Positions 23,687 to 34,891 of a stretch of 64,000 nucleotides of DNA are shown here, one piece after another. This DNA is from Brachypterus glaber (lineage: Eukaryota; Arthropoda; Insecta; Coleoptera; Kateretidae). A program made the position numbers and the translations under genes. Location of the stretch: the NCBI GenBank assembly GCA_958510825.1, contig OY294050.1:5309340-5373339 (forward strand). The letters are read 5' to 3'. The notes beneath the pieces were generated by a model, which saw only the letters and a program-made list of their open reading frames with translations, was not told the DNA's origin and made no database searches. Numbering within the stretch: position 1 is the first letter of the stretch; every line of letters starts with the position of its first letter.

Positions 23687-26600
23687 ATGCTGTTCTATCC
23701 GCTTATCGTTATGTTAATGGTACAATCGTCCCTGGGTTATTTCGAGGAATATCCCACCTACCAGGAAAGCCCAGAAGCCTTTTTGTACCAGGATGATCCT
23801 GAGTACGACAATGACATTGAAGTTCATGGTAGAGGGAACAATAACTTTCTGAGGTTAGAACGTTTTTTGATGATCTTTTTATGTTTTTGTTAATTTGAAC
23901 TGTAGGGAAAATTAGGAGATTTTGGGGCATTGGGCTCATTGGGACAGTTAATATCCCGCCTTCTATGAGCACTAGATGACTCTAGTGATTATAGAAAGCG
24001 AGATATTGGCACTGTCCAATGTCACTCCATGTATCACTCTCCCCTACTACTGTATTTTAAAGAACTTTTATTTATTTAAGCTCGTTCATATACCTTTAAA
24101 GAAAAACAAGGTATTTTAGTATTTTCTCAAAATATTGGAAAAAAACAGAACAAGCCATTCTATTATATATTATTCACAGTACTTATATTGTATTTCCCAA
24201 ATACTCAAAAAAAAATAATAATTTTCAAAATAAAATTAAAAAAATAGATTTATAAAAAAGATCTCTTTTGAAAAACGAAAAATTATTGAAATATAAAATA
24301 AAAAAAAAGTTTTCAAAAACACTTTTTTATTTTTCAATTTTTTTATTTTTTTTATAATTAATCCTTATAATAAAAGTAATTTAACCCCCCATAACTTTGT
24401 TGTTTTTGGGGGGATTACTTTTAAAAACATTGGGATCTTCCCCTCGTAGAACTTGACTTTTCCTGAAAATTTCAAGTCGATCGGATTATTCGTTCTTGAG
24501 TTATCGTGTAAACAAAAACGTGACATCAGACGGATGGACAGACGGACATTTGAAGAAAAAAAAAGTTGCTTATTTTTTCATATAACAAATTTATATCCAA
24601 GAATTTTTTGTCCAGGACAATTTTTGATTTGTTTTTTGAAAATTCGAAACTACCGTATAACATTATTCTAGCGCAGGCGCTGTGAATCTTATAATAATGT
24701 TTTGGAACACCATGTGAAATACAGGCTCTGGATCCTTTTCTGCAAATTACAATAATATTACTTTAACAACTTTCTATATATTTACTTAAAAGTAGCAGAA
24801 ACGGAGAAGCTGTTTTCCGTTATGAAAATATTTATACAAAACGTTAATAAGTTAGTAATTACGCATCGACTTCGCTCGTGTACAAGCAGGAGGTCACCAG
24901 CCCTCCCAAAAATAGACTTCTAAAAAAAATACTTAAAATTTAGTGAGGAAAATCCAGTTTTTTTTTTGTCAGAATTTCTATGACAAAAAATGGTTAAAAT
25001 ACTCACGAGTTTCTATTTGGTGTTCTTTTTTTCAATAAGGGGGCGTTGGTTTACGTTAACGTTGGTTTGCGTTGGTTTTTTGGCCTTTTTGGTGTTTTTT
25101 ATGGGAGGCGTTGGTTTACGTTAGTTTTGTGCCTGTTTGCAAACACCATGATGTTTTTTTCTAATCGGTGGGAGGTTGGTTTTGCGCTGTGGTGATTTAT
25201 TTCGTTGTAAAATTTGCTCAATTTGGTAACATCGCACGTCATTACGTATTTTAGGTGCTAGGTCGTAGGAAAAATAGTATACGCACCTCGACGCAAACCA
25301 TTTCAGTGCACATCGAGTACTTTTTTTACGAGGCGCAGAACTCGAGTGCTGAAAGAAAGTCTCCGACTTAAGGGGAGGAATGATTCGCGCTCTCTTCTTT
25401 CCGTCAAGAGCGTTATAAGACGTGCGTGCCTACATCGGGCCTCCCACTTGCACACACCTTCCAAACATATTTCCCCTAGCCACAGATCCGTGCGTCAAAC
25501 TATACATGACAGTTGAGCTAGATTCAGAGTTGAGCGAGGTTTGTACAACCGGGCCTGAGTGTCTCGACCCACAGTGTCTCAAATTTGAAGCGTGACACAC
25601 CATTTTAAAGAATTTTTTCGCACATTATCATCATAAACCTCACAAAATTTACTTAATTATTGATTTTTAATTGTAGATTTGGAAAAAGGGACAAGAAGTA
25701 CGATTCTGACTTGGGTGAATATCCAGAGGAAACAAGGCCCACCAGATCCGGTACCGGTAACGGCAACACCGCAAACAGCGATTCATTCGTCCGGTTTGGG
25801 AGAAACAAGCAGGATTTCGTAAGGTAACTAATAGTATTTTGTACAACTCTTGCGGAAAAGTTTGTTTACAGAGCCATAGAGCAATTTTTCAGGCAAAATA
25901 TTGTTATCGTCACGTCTAAATTTTTAAAACTAAAAATCTCACCACGCATCAACCGTGATAACTCAAGAACCTTTTGAGCTAAAGACTTCAAATTTGGAAT
26001 ATAGGTTCCTTATTCAAAATTCTAGGTAGAGGTAATTTTTGGTTAAAATCAGGAAGGGGGTCAAAGGGGGTGAAATCTATTACTTTTTTTGCTATAACTC
26101 GCATAAAATGGTCGCATAAAAAACAATTCTTTTAATTTTTTTAGTTTTGAAAGTTTTTTTGAAAATTTGTTTGAAAGTTATGAAAAATTTTTCCTAAAAT
26201 ACATTGTTTACGAGATATTAGCGTTTAAAGCAGTAAAATGTTTTTTTGGCATAACTCACTTATTTATTAACCGATTTCAAAAAAATATATTTTAAATGAA
26301 AGCTCTTTTTAAGCGCTACAAAAAATGTCATACACCGTTTTTGCTAGAAAATAACGTTTTGGAGATACAGACTTTCAAACTTTAATAAATTATGCAATAT
26401 GCAGATGTATTAATGGTTGCCTATTCACACAACTTACTATTTCATAACGTTTTAAATTAGTGTCTAGTGCCAATGTTTTGACAAGGTGCTTTCAACTGTT
26501 CAGCTGGTTTTGAAAAAAAATTATTTTGAAAGAAAGATCTGAAATTTTCAATTTTTTTTTCAGATTTGGTCGCACCCCACAGTACCGCGTCATCCGAGAC

Positions 26601-26957
26601 AAAACAAATCACGTCCGCTTCGGACGCAGCACCGATACCCACAAACCGCACGGGGCCGAAAACAAGCGAAACAAGCGCGAAGTAAATCCAGACAAACGCA
26701 ACAAGGGAAGCGAATACCTACGTTTCGGTCGCAACACAAACTTCCTCCGGTTCGGCCGAAACCCTTCGGAAATGACGCTGATCAGGCCCATAGCCGGCGA
26801 AAACCAAATCGACGACATGGTCCAAAAGTTACAACTACACCATGTTTTCAATGAATTACTGTTTTTGAGGGAAGAATTGTTGAAATGCCAAGCTAATAAT
26901 ATTATTAGCAATAATAATATTAAGAAAAGTGATAAAATAAATGAAGAACAAGAGTAG
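23687..26957 (+). CDS. FMRFa: FMRFamide-type neuropeptide precursor
   Basis: Secreted prohormone, 235 residues, from coding exons 23687-23853, 25677-25823 and 26564-26957 (TAG at 26955). A good acceptor (tttttttttcag) at 23672 shows that an upstream non-coding exon exists. The start is ATG 23687, which opens a hydrophobic signal peptide (residues 1-17, ending SSLG). Six RFG amidation motifs are each followed by a basic cleavage site: NNNFLRFGKR (51-60), SDSFVRFGR (90-98), NKQDFVRFGR (99-108), TNHVRFGR (119-126), GSEYLRFGR (153-161) and NTNFLRFGR (162-170). Processed peptides would act on FMRFamide-family GPCRs in neural or neuroendocrine signalling. The C-terminal 60 residues are Asn-rich with no peptide. 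Both coding introns split the Arg codon of an RFG motif. The alternative, sNPF, is less likely because the peptides end FLRF or FVRF rather than RLRF. Confidence 0.85.
23938..24018. repeat. Hairpin in FMRFa intron 1
   Basis: Arms 'ggacagttaatatcccgcc...gcactag' and 'ctagtgattatagaaagcg...cactgtcc' are inverted around a short loop. It lies 85 bp past the donor site. Likely a small MITE, though a folded RNA element near the donor cannot be excluded. Confidence 0.5.
24149..24692 (-). mobile_element. Family P element in FMRFa intron 1
   Basis: Inverted relative to the copy at 55573-56072. It shares the 'ttattcacagt' region, the 'cgttcttgagttatcgtgta' core and the end hairpin agcgcaggcgct near 24672. 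No coding capacity was recognised. Confidence 0.7.
25020..25610. other. GC-richer, non-repetitive patch in FMRFa intron 1
   Basis: Unlike its surroundings, this part of the intron is GC-richer. It has repeated GTTGGTTT(A/G)CGTT words (25045-25130), then unique sequence with CpG-bearing words and a TATAAG-like motif near 25404. No coding exon in phase was found. It could be an enhancer, an internal promoter or an unrecognised element. Confidence 0.3.
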
Positions 26958-27259
26958 TTTAATTTGTGCAATGACGCACTTTTCATAAAAGTTGAATTTT
27001 TAAATGCAAAAAAGTATAAAAATATAAATTATGGCATTATCTTCATTTTACTGAGTTTTTGCAATATTTTTCAATTTAAATTAATTAATTAGGAAGTAAT
27101 TCTTCCCTAGGGAAGAAATTAACATTTTTCCCCGGAAAATTAACCATTTTTTGAGAGAAAACATGTTTTCTGTGTTGAAACCTAGATTTTTTTATCAAGA
27201 TCTGAAGATATACCCTTTTTGGTTTAAACAATTCAACTAAAATTACATAAAATATTTAA

Positions 27260-27265
27260 AATAAA
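27260..27265 (+). terminator. Candidate FMRFa polyadenylation signal
   Basis: AATAAA about 300 bp after the stop codon. Other AT-rich variants lie closer, so this is only a candidate. Confidence 0.3.
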
Positions 27266-27598
27266 ATTTATATTGATATTCTTCATAAAAATAATCATCA
27301 AAATTGAGGCTGGAATTATTTATTTAAAAAATATAAAGATATTTTTAAAGTAAATAATAAAATCATTAATAAAACGTTTTTAAAATATATGTATACATTA
27401 TATAACTCAAAATTATACCAATGTTCAAATAAATGTTGTAAATATTCTATTAAATATATAAAATACCTAAATCTTTTTTTTTTCCAAACCTCGTAGCTAT
27501 TTTGCCACAAGTTATAAATCTCGGTAGCGCTATTAAGGCTCTACAGACCTTTAAGCGCTATATGTAAACGTGGTAATAGTTTATTCACAATCCTCAAA

Positions 27599-27897
27599 TG
27601 GGTTTAACCCATAATCACAGACATGAAATTTAACTAACACTGCCACAGACCTGACATCTTACAGACGGTTACTTGCCTATGCAAGAAAAATACTAAAAAT
27701 TTGTTTTTTTTTAATATTTTTCAATTATTTACGCCCTTACTGGTTATTTGACTTTAATATGTAATGAGTTTTATATAGTATAAAACAAAAGAACAACTTC
27801 TTAAATGCTCTTATTTAAAAACAGAGAGGAAATTACCGAAAAATCGACTTCCAGAGACCGTCTCACAGACGGCAAATGTGTGATTACGGGTTAAAAT
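27599..27897. mobile_element. MITE between FMRFa and M6
   Basis: Inverted ends 'tttaacccataatcacag' near 27602 and 'tgtgattacgggttaaaa' near 27880. About 300 bp with an AT-rich interior and no ORF. Confidence 0.6.
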
Positions 27898-28424
27898 AGT
27901 TTTTTTCATTTTTAACAAGTTCACGCGTTCAAACTGCGAATTTGTTTTATGCGCGAGAACTGTTTTTAAATAAAATTTTAGCATTTACTAAAGTCAAAAA
28001 TTGACAAACAGTAAACAAGCAGAAACTTGTTTCAGTTTTATTTTGCCACCGTTAGATGTTCCTTTAGTAATTTCATAACAATATGAAGTTAAATAAACGC
28101 TCGCGTTTATAAACATAAAATGAAATCATGTCTTACCTTAAAAACTCCAAAATGCTTCCAAAACACTCGTAGAATCAAAATTTAGCAACTCTAACCTCAA
28201 AAAACAAAGAAAATCACGGAAATCGAACAAAATCTGTAGAGAAGAAGAAGAAGATAACTTAAAGAAATTTGAGAGACTTAAAAATCCCTAGACCATTTCA
28301 GATTGTGTTTTGTTTACGAAAGAACTGTTAAAAAAAGGAAAGGAGAGCAACAACCTTGTGAAAATAATGAATTAACTTTTTGTTTATTTATTAGTAATAG
28401 TGCAGCTGTAATAAATCTATCATC

Positions 28425-31400
28425 ATGGGTGAGTAAAATTTAGTTAGTTTTCTAATCTTTTATCTTATCAAAACGATAAAACACCTTAAAAAGGTGTGGT
28501 AACACAGTACAGTATTGTTAGAAACTGTTTAAATTAGTGTAGTTAGTCATGCATGGCTATGGAATTATTGGTGCAGTGTTTTGAACCAATTTTTACTAAA
28601 AATGGATGATACAGAATCTAGTAGGCCTTTAAGGCGATATCAAGAAACAAGTTTTGATGGCCCGGTATCTAGATCTATGGAAAGTTTACATTCTATGAGG
28701 AGTTTGCAGTCTAGGTTGGAATCTGAGGAATATAGAAGTAATTATTCATATTAATTAATTAATTAATTATTAAATTGGATAAGTACCTAGTGAATAATGA
28801 TTGTTATGACCACAGCCATTGAGAAAAAATCCAGGCCCTTTATTTTTTTACATTTACATTTTGTTTAACCTCGTATTATTCTACTAAATTAAGCATCCCC
28901 TTAGTCCAGAACTTGTGTGGGCTAGTAGTAGAGGGAACCACCAGCTTTAATTGACTTTGGAACCAATTTATAGGGAGTGTCCGCTTCACTAAGGCCTTCG
29001 CCAAATTTCAATTATTAATTAACTGAAAAAGGCTAATCGGAGATTCGAACTCACTAAAATGTTAAATAATATTTTGCCATTATATTTAAATATAATGGGT
29101 CCCTCTAAATACCTCGCACCCAGAAAAACCACAGCCCTGGTTCTGGAATGTTTAAAAGTGCCTTATGTGCTAGATTTTTAATTTAATTTAATCACAGACA
29201 AGGCCTACTTTTAACTAGAAACCAAATTACAGCTATTTGGGCCATGCCAAAATAATAAAAAATTTCATTTCACCCATTTTACCACATGGTCAGGTGCATA
29301 ACCAAGTCCAAATTTGGGGGGGGGCTTGGGCCCCCTACATATAAGTATATGTAAAAAATATATGAGTAATTTTACTTTTACAGTTTGATTTGGGGAGGCT
29401 TAGAAAAATTTGGGGGGGTGCTTAGTCCCCATAAGTAAATTGTTGATCTGATATTTTACCAAATACGGTGGTATTTAGTTACTACTTAGTGAGATATCAG
29501 TTATTGATAAAAAAAATGAAAAAAATATTCTCAAAATATTTTCAAAATAAACAAAAACAGAGATGGGCATTATTTTATAAGATTTTTTTTAATTTTCAGG
29601 TGGTTGTGACTCATGCCTAACCCGCATTCCTTATGCTACCCTTATAGCCACAATAATGTGTGCTTTAGGGGTGATAGTTTTTTGTGGTACCATGTACCGT
29701 GGGGCAACTTTGGCAGTTCTAATGTTCAGCAATGTGTTCAGCATGCAGCTATTTTGGTAAGTTTTTCAGTTGTTTTTTTCCCTATTTTTACAAAAAAAAA
29801 CAAAAAACAAAATAATGAAACATAAAATATATATACAAAAAATGTTTTTTAGCTTATGATTTTTTTGTTTTAGGGTTGATGCCGTAAAAATGACTTTTGT
29901 TTTGATTGGGGCATGTATGGGAGCCCTAGGGCTGATGATTCTGACAGTGGGCTTCCTTGCTACAGGGGCAACTAGGCACAAAGTATACAGGGGCTGGGGA
30001 AGTAGGGTCAGTGGCAGAATTAGCTGTGCAACAGTAAGCAGACTATATTTTTCAGTCTTTAAAATAGGAATAATACACAAAGGAAAAAAATCGTGGTTAA
30101 AATTAAGCAGGCAAATGCTTAACAGTTAATTTAAACTCTATGAAAGTGCTTAAAATTAAGCATATTACTGGCTTAATTTAAAAACAAGCATGAAATAATA
30201 AAATTTCAAGCTGATATTGATTTTAAATTAATCTCTTAATTTTTTCTAGTTTATGTGCATAACCTATGTTTTACAAATATGCTGGTTATTGATGTTCTGC
30301 TGTTTGGTTATTGTCACATTTTTGTTCACAATATTTTGGAAAATGTGTGACAATCCTAATGTACAAGCTTTAAATAATGACATCGACTTAACACAATTTT
30401 GTAAGTATACTTTTTTTTTAATATATCAGATTCAGTTTCAGCGACCGCAAAAAACCCTACATACCAATAATACCAATTTTAAATGTTTAAAGATAAATTT
30501 CCCCTTTTCTGGGGGCGGAGCTAGATTTTTTATTATCGGATTCGGTTTCAGCGACCTCAAAAACTCCTACATACCAATTTTTACGTAAATATTGTAAAGT
30601 ATTGCCCCGCCCCCTAGGGTGGAGTTAAAAAAATGTTATTGTCATTTTTAGTTTGAGCAACCTCAAAAACCCGTAAATATCTACCAATTTTCACGAAAAA
30701 AAAAATTTTAATATTTAAAAAGAATTACCCCCTGGGAGTGTAGTTATTTTTATATTATCAGATTCAGTTTTAGTGGCCCTAAATACCCCTACATACAATT
30801 TTTTACGAAATTGTTAAGAATTAAATACCATTTCCCCTGCTCCTTTAATATAAGGTGGAGTCAGGTTTTTTTTTATTGTTATATTTAGTTTCAGCAACCT
30901 CTAAATGCCAATTTTCACTAAAATATTTAAACAATAACTATATTTGGGTTAAAATTAAAAAATATGTATTGTCATATTCAGCTTCAGCGAGCTCAAAAAC
31001 CCTTCAGTACAAATTTTCACTAAAAAAACTTTTTTTTTTATTTTGCTTTCCCATTTTGAAACTTGCGAATTTTTGCGTTTTATGTCGATATAAATCTTGT
31101 AAGCACGATAACTTAAGAACGCTTTAAGCTAGAGACTTGAAATTTGGCATACAGGTATGTTACCAAAAGTTCTCGCTTGGGATTGTTTTTGGTGAACATT
31201 GGTATGAGGGGGAAAATTATTGAAAATTGCTTTATAGGGGTTTTATGGTTGCTGAAATTGACTCTGATAATAACAAAATTTTAACTCCACCCCCGCGGGG
31301 GTGAGGGGCAATTATTTTTAATATTTTCGTCAAAGTTGGTATATAGGGGTTTCTGAGGTAGACAAATCCGAATCTGAACCCCCTGAGGGGTGAAGGGTAG

Positions 31401-32861
31401 TTTTCGTGATATTGGGGTTTTTGAGGTTGCTGAAAGTGAATCTGATAATAAAATTCCATTTCACGCGCGGAGGTGAAAATTGGGAAAGCTCTTTTACGGG
31501 GCAGTGTATTTTTTTTATATGAACACTGTTTTTATATCAATTTTAGACTTCCTGTTCCCAGAGGGCACAAAGCAAGAGCACATGAAGATATCTGGAGAAC
31601 AGAAGGTTAAAGAGTTCTGCAAGGACTACGTGGAAAAAGTGGAAGTTATGTTTATTTTGGCTTCAGTGGCTTCCATATTAGTGATACTCAGTTTGGTAAG
31701 TAAATTAAATACCATAAGAACATAATTTTACGTTTTTTGGCATTTTTTAATAATACTTATTATGTAAAAATACTGATTTTCGCAAAAAAAAACAGTGTCT
31801 GCCCGATAAGTCGAGAACTGAGGTAAATCTCCACCGAAGTCGTGTACACAAGATTTCGCGGGATTTGAAAGGATTTCGCATTTTATTTTGCACGATTCGG
31901 TTTTGCAAGATTTCATAATATTTCCCAGATTTCGTAAGGCTTGTACACAAGATTTCGGTGGAGATTTACCCCTCGGCGGTGGCTCAGGGGGCGGCGGTGG
32001 CTCAGTCGTGAAAACCTCGATCTAGTATTCGAGAGGCTGGAGTTCAATCCTCAGTTGTGAAACAACTTTTTCAACAGAAATAAAATACCTTCGTTTCCCC
32101 ACCACGTTGGCTTGTGCTGCCGAAGATCTAAGTACAGAAAAAGGTTTGCAGTGGATAATGCCGCACTAGCATTCGGACCTGTGATACTACCCGGGGGCAC
32201 CGAAAGGGAGCAGCAAGGTAGCTGTCAGGTTTGTTGGCCGAGCTCACTTTAGGGACTTTCAAGCAACCAGGATCTGTACTAAGGCTGTAAGCGAAAATTA
32301 TCCTTAAGCAGTTTGGCGCCGGTCCAAGTGCACTGGCAGCCAATACACTTAAGGATCAAAGCCGCTCACTTAGCCAAAAAAGCCGACAAAACGAGGTTCG
32401 GATTCCTCGCTAAACTGTAGGTCCCGGGGTACAACAAAAATCCTCATTAGAGTAGAAAAACTTGTAACACAGGCGTAGACAAAAAGGACCAATATGGTCT
32501 AGTTGCCAGGCTTGACCTCCCCACCATTACTACTATACCCCTTGTCGAGAACGCTTGGATTACCCGGGGAAAAATCTTACAAAACTTTTTTCACTGGTTA
32601 AATACTTTAAATTTGAAGCATATGGGGTAAAACCAATACTTTTTGCGATAGCTCGATTAAAAGTGGTCGTACAACAAGAAAATTACTGTAGAAAAGAATA
32701 TTATTTTGTTGACAACAGTATTTTGTTTATTTCAGGTTCACTATTTGATGTGTCTGGCTGCCAACTACGCCCATATTCGGGACCAGGAGAAATTCCTGCA
32801 ATTCCAGGACATGCAAATGTTGAATGACAACGATATGCTGTCAACCAAGGACAGGTTCTAG
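28425..32861 (+). CDS. M6: Proteolipid protein family member M6 (GPM6-like)
   Basis: Six coding exons: 28425-28428, 29600-29756, 29874-30033, 30250-30400, 31547-31695 and 32736-32861 (TAG), with junction phases 1, 2, 0, 1, 0. The product is 248 residues of the PLP/DM20/M6 family, a four-pass plasma-membrane protein of neurons and epithelia linked to membrane organisation and cell junctions. Visible hallmarks are N-terminal cysteines 4 and 7; the first membrane segment (about 14-33) in a RIPYATLIAT context; the second (about 61-82) followed by the signature GATRHKVYRGWGSR (85-98); the third (about 108-136); FCKDYVEK (181-188) before the fourth (about 190-214); and the conserved tail NYAHIRDQEKF with final KDRF. 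Exon 1 encodes only Met plus one base. A phase-compatible alternative first exon lies at 28602-28737. Intron 4 is almost wholly family T repeat, and intron 5 carries a SINE. M6 and FMRFa lie in tandem with no functional link known to me. Confidence 0.93.
28602..28737 (+). CDS. M6: Candidate alternative first exon of M6
   Basis: ATG at 28602 opens 45 codons ending EEYR plus one base at 28737, then GTAATT. Splicing to 29600 would give Ser in place of the Gly made by the canonical first exon, in the same phase 1, for a protein of 292 residues. The added N-terminus is hydrophilic and rich in Ser, Arg and Leu (SRSMESLHSMRSLQSRLE), suitable for a cytoplasmic tail with phosphorylation sites. Unspliced, the frame stops after 50 codons at 28752-28754. 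The donor is weak at positions +5/+6. Phase and location directly after exon 1 are seen; use of the exon is inferred. Confidence 0.55.
28846..29058 (-). mobile_element. SINE-1, copy C, head truncated
   Basis: Shares the body and tail of copies A and B but stops just beyond the B-box-like motif (GTGAGTTCGAATC on the minus strand near 29045-29057), lacking the A-box half. Lies in M6 intron 1. Confidence 0.75.
30410..31509. mobile_element. Family T copy filling M6 intron 4
   Basis: Repeated 'cagattcagtttcagcgacc...aaaacccctacataccaat' segments in about 150-200 bp steps, then the 'aagctagagacttgaaattt' core near 31128, and the terminal 'ctcttttacggggcagtgta' at 31490-31509, matching the 14533 end. 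Ends 37 bp before exon 5. Confidence 0.7.
31818..31976. repeat. Inverted repeat in M6 intron 5
   Basis: 'gaggtaaatctccaccgaag' at 31819 is inverted as 'ttcggtggagatttacccc' at 31955-31973, and inner 'tgtacacaagatttcg' words are also repeated. About 160 bp, MITE-like, directly followed by SINE-2. Confidence 0.6.
31985..32535 (+). mobile_element. tRNA-derived SINE-2, long copy
   Basis: The tRNA-like head has an A box TGGCTCAGTCG (31998-32008) and a B box GAGTTCAATCC (32040-32050), separated by a typical 31 bp. About 490 bp of GC-richer body follows and ends 'gacctccccaccattactac'. The end segment (gacaaaaaggaccaatatgg) recurs in the copy at 63304-63492. The first head words 'ggcggtggctcag' are duplicated just upstream. 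Lies in M6 intron 5. Confidence 0.75.
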
Positions 32862-33042
32862 GATAAGGCCCAGGCAATACACTTAACTGAATCAAGATGG
32901 TCAAATTATTCCTAAATATATCAAAATATAGTACAAAACTGCCCTCCTAGTAAAAAGAATCCTGTCTAAAGATACATACTATTCTCGTCATAAATGTAGT
33001 ACTTTCTTCTCCACAAACAATTTTATTTTTTCATAATTCCTG

Positions 33043-33048
33043 AATAAA
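33043..33048 (+). terminator. Candidate M6 polyadenylation signal
   Basis: AATAAA 182 bp after the M6 stop codon, the first canonical hexamer noticed downstream. Confidence 0.5.
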
Positions 33049-34672
33049 ACTCAAAAAAACAGCGTAGCGCGCTACTCTACTAGTATTAATCTCAAACTTA
33101 CTCAGTAATACTGAAAATTTTTAATTAGATAAATGCAATATAAGTGGCAATTGCGCTGCAGAGTGGACCCGTCCAACGCCGTCTTGTCGATGTACTAGCC
33201 TAATATTTTTTTTCTATTTTGCGACTCTTATAAGCTCATAATCACACGCATTTTGCGTGTTCTTATAGGCCCATAACAGGTTTCTACTTTTTTTTCTTTT
33301 GGGTTGGCAACAGACAAAAGTCTATCTCTTGACGTTTGCCGTGCAATTGTGAAAAGTTTTAGTTTTCTACAAAATTTTGTGTTTAGGTTATGTTTTACCG
33401 TGTTAAAATTGTGGCTTGGTTACTTGCAGTGGAAAAGAGAAGAAATGACTATAAAATATATCAAGATAATATTCGTTCTTAGAATTTTAAACAGGCGAAA
33501 ATTGTAATGCCAATTCGAAACAAAAATCCCTAAATCAGTCATCAATTTAAATGTAATTTTTTTTAAATTTTGGAGCAAAATAGAAAAAATTGTATAAAGC
33601 ACTCGTTTCATAGCACGTTTTTAGCGCACTAGTACTTTATAAAACTCACCGCAAGCGGCTCGTTTTCTAAAAACGTATGTTATGAAACTAGTACTTTAAT
33701 ATACTATTGACATTGTGTAATAACTGGTTACGTTTATTTTTAAATAAATGTATTGTAATTTGCAGATAGGACCCTTTTTATCAAGGAAAGTAATAATGCT
33801 TTATTTATACATTAATATTATTTTATATATTTTTTTATTATTTTGATTCATTTATGTTGTATTCCTGGGTACTTTATTTGAAATTATTTTAAAATCAACG
33901 AATTTTCATATAAATCGAAAATATCAACAAAACTGGAGTCACTTTAACTAGCAGCGCCGCTAGTTAAAGTGACTTTAGAGTGACTAAATAAAATCAATAT
34001 TGGACTCATGCATAAATATATCCGCCTGTACCCTTCATTTACCCAAGACCACCATTTTTCTTCTTTTTTTTTCAATAACTTATGAACGCATGCGCGCATT
34101 GACCTAAAGACCTCAAATTTAGCATGGATTTTAGTTTAATTATTGTCCAAACTTCTATGAAATTTAAGGTTTCTAGGCCAAAGCGCTCATAAGTTATTGC
34201 GTAAAAGTTTACCTTTATCGTATTTTTTTGCTATATGTAAAATCTAACGCTAAAAGAGAGTAAAAAAAATAAATGATGGGGAATGGATTTGTACATAAGT
34301 TTATACTTTTTTTTTTATAGAAAATTGATCCTGTTTATGCAAAATATTTAGATGGCTCCTTTTTGTATAACTGTTTTCAATTTTTGTAGTTCGTATTTAG
34401 TTTTTTTTGTATCAATCGTACTTTATTAGTTAATTTTCCGTCCAATCATCATCACCAAATAATATTTGGGCCTCATTTAGGGGACATTCCCCTCCTCATG
34501 AAATAAAAATATCTTCAATTTGTTAAAACGGCTATCTGTAATTTCTTAGCTTTTTTGTCAGTGCATATTACTCATGTACTGACAAAAAAACTAAGAAATT
34601 GCAGCTAGCTGTATACAGGTTTACGTTCAGCTAGAGGTAATTTTTTTAGTGTGGTTAAAAACGGTCTTTTTT
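33049..34672. other. Intergenic, no gene seen
   Basis: Contains a short segment (33208-33260, 'gcgactcttataagctcata') repeated inverted near 41070-41098, a hairpin element near 33600-33690 with GC-rich centre, a palindrome at 33938-33974, and another hairpin at 34530-34605 ('tttcttagcttttttgtcag'). Confidence 0.45.
33938..33974. repeat. Perfect palindrome, 15-bp arms
   Basis: GTCACTTTAACTAGC and GCTAGTTAAAGTGAC flank a 6-bp loop. No gene nearby. Possible MITE remnant. Confidence 0.6.
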
Positions 34673-34891
34673 CAGACCTGCCTATTCTTATGTATTTTCG
34701 GATGCTGAACACGAACGTTTCATAAAAAAGGCACTTCACGGGGTCATTTTTTTGCTACACTGAAATTGCAGATGACATTTTCATCATTTTATACAGTTTT
34801 TTGAGTGTAACAATAAAATGACCCCATGAGTTGCCTTTTTTATGGCAGATTCGTGTTCAGCATCCCCAAATACATTAGAACAGGTTGGTCT
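34673..34891. mobile_element. MITE with long inverted arms
   Basis: 'ggatgctgaacacgaacg' in the left arm pairs with 'tcgtgttcagcatcc' in the right, and outer 'agacctgcctattct' with 'agaacaggttggtct'. About 220 bp, no ORF. Confidence 0.7.

Noticed and set aside
23687..26957. Short neuropeptide F precursor
   Set aside because: The mature peptides would end FLRF, FVRF, HVRF or YLRF. sNPF peptides usually end in RLRF or similar, and six amidated copies fit an FMRFamide precursor better.
26609..26986. 125-codon minus-strand frame opposite FMRFa exon 3
   Set aside because: It is the complement of the RFG-rich coding exon, with no homology and no splice logic of its own.
29600..30129. Separate small membrane-protein genes suggested by frames at 29613 and 29890
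   Set aside because: They are the exons of M6 read into flanking introns. The splice phases join them into one protein.
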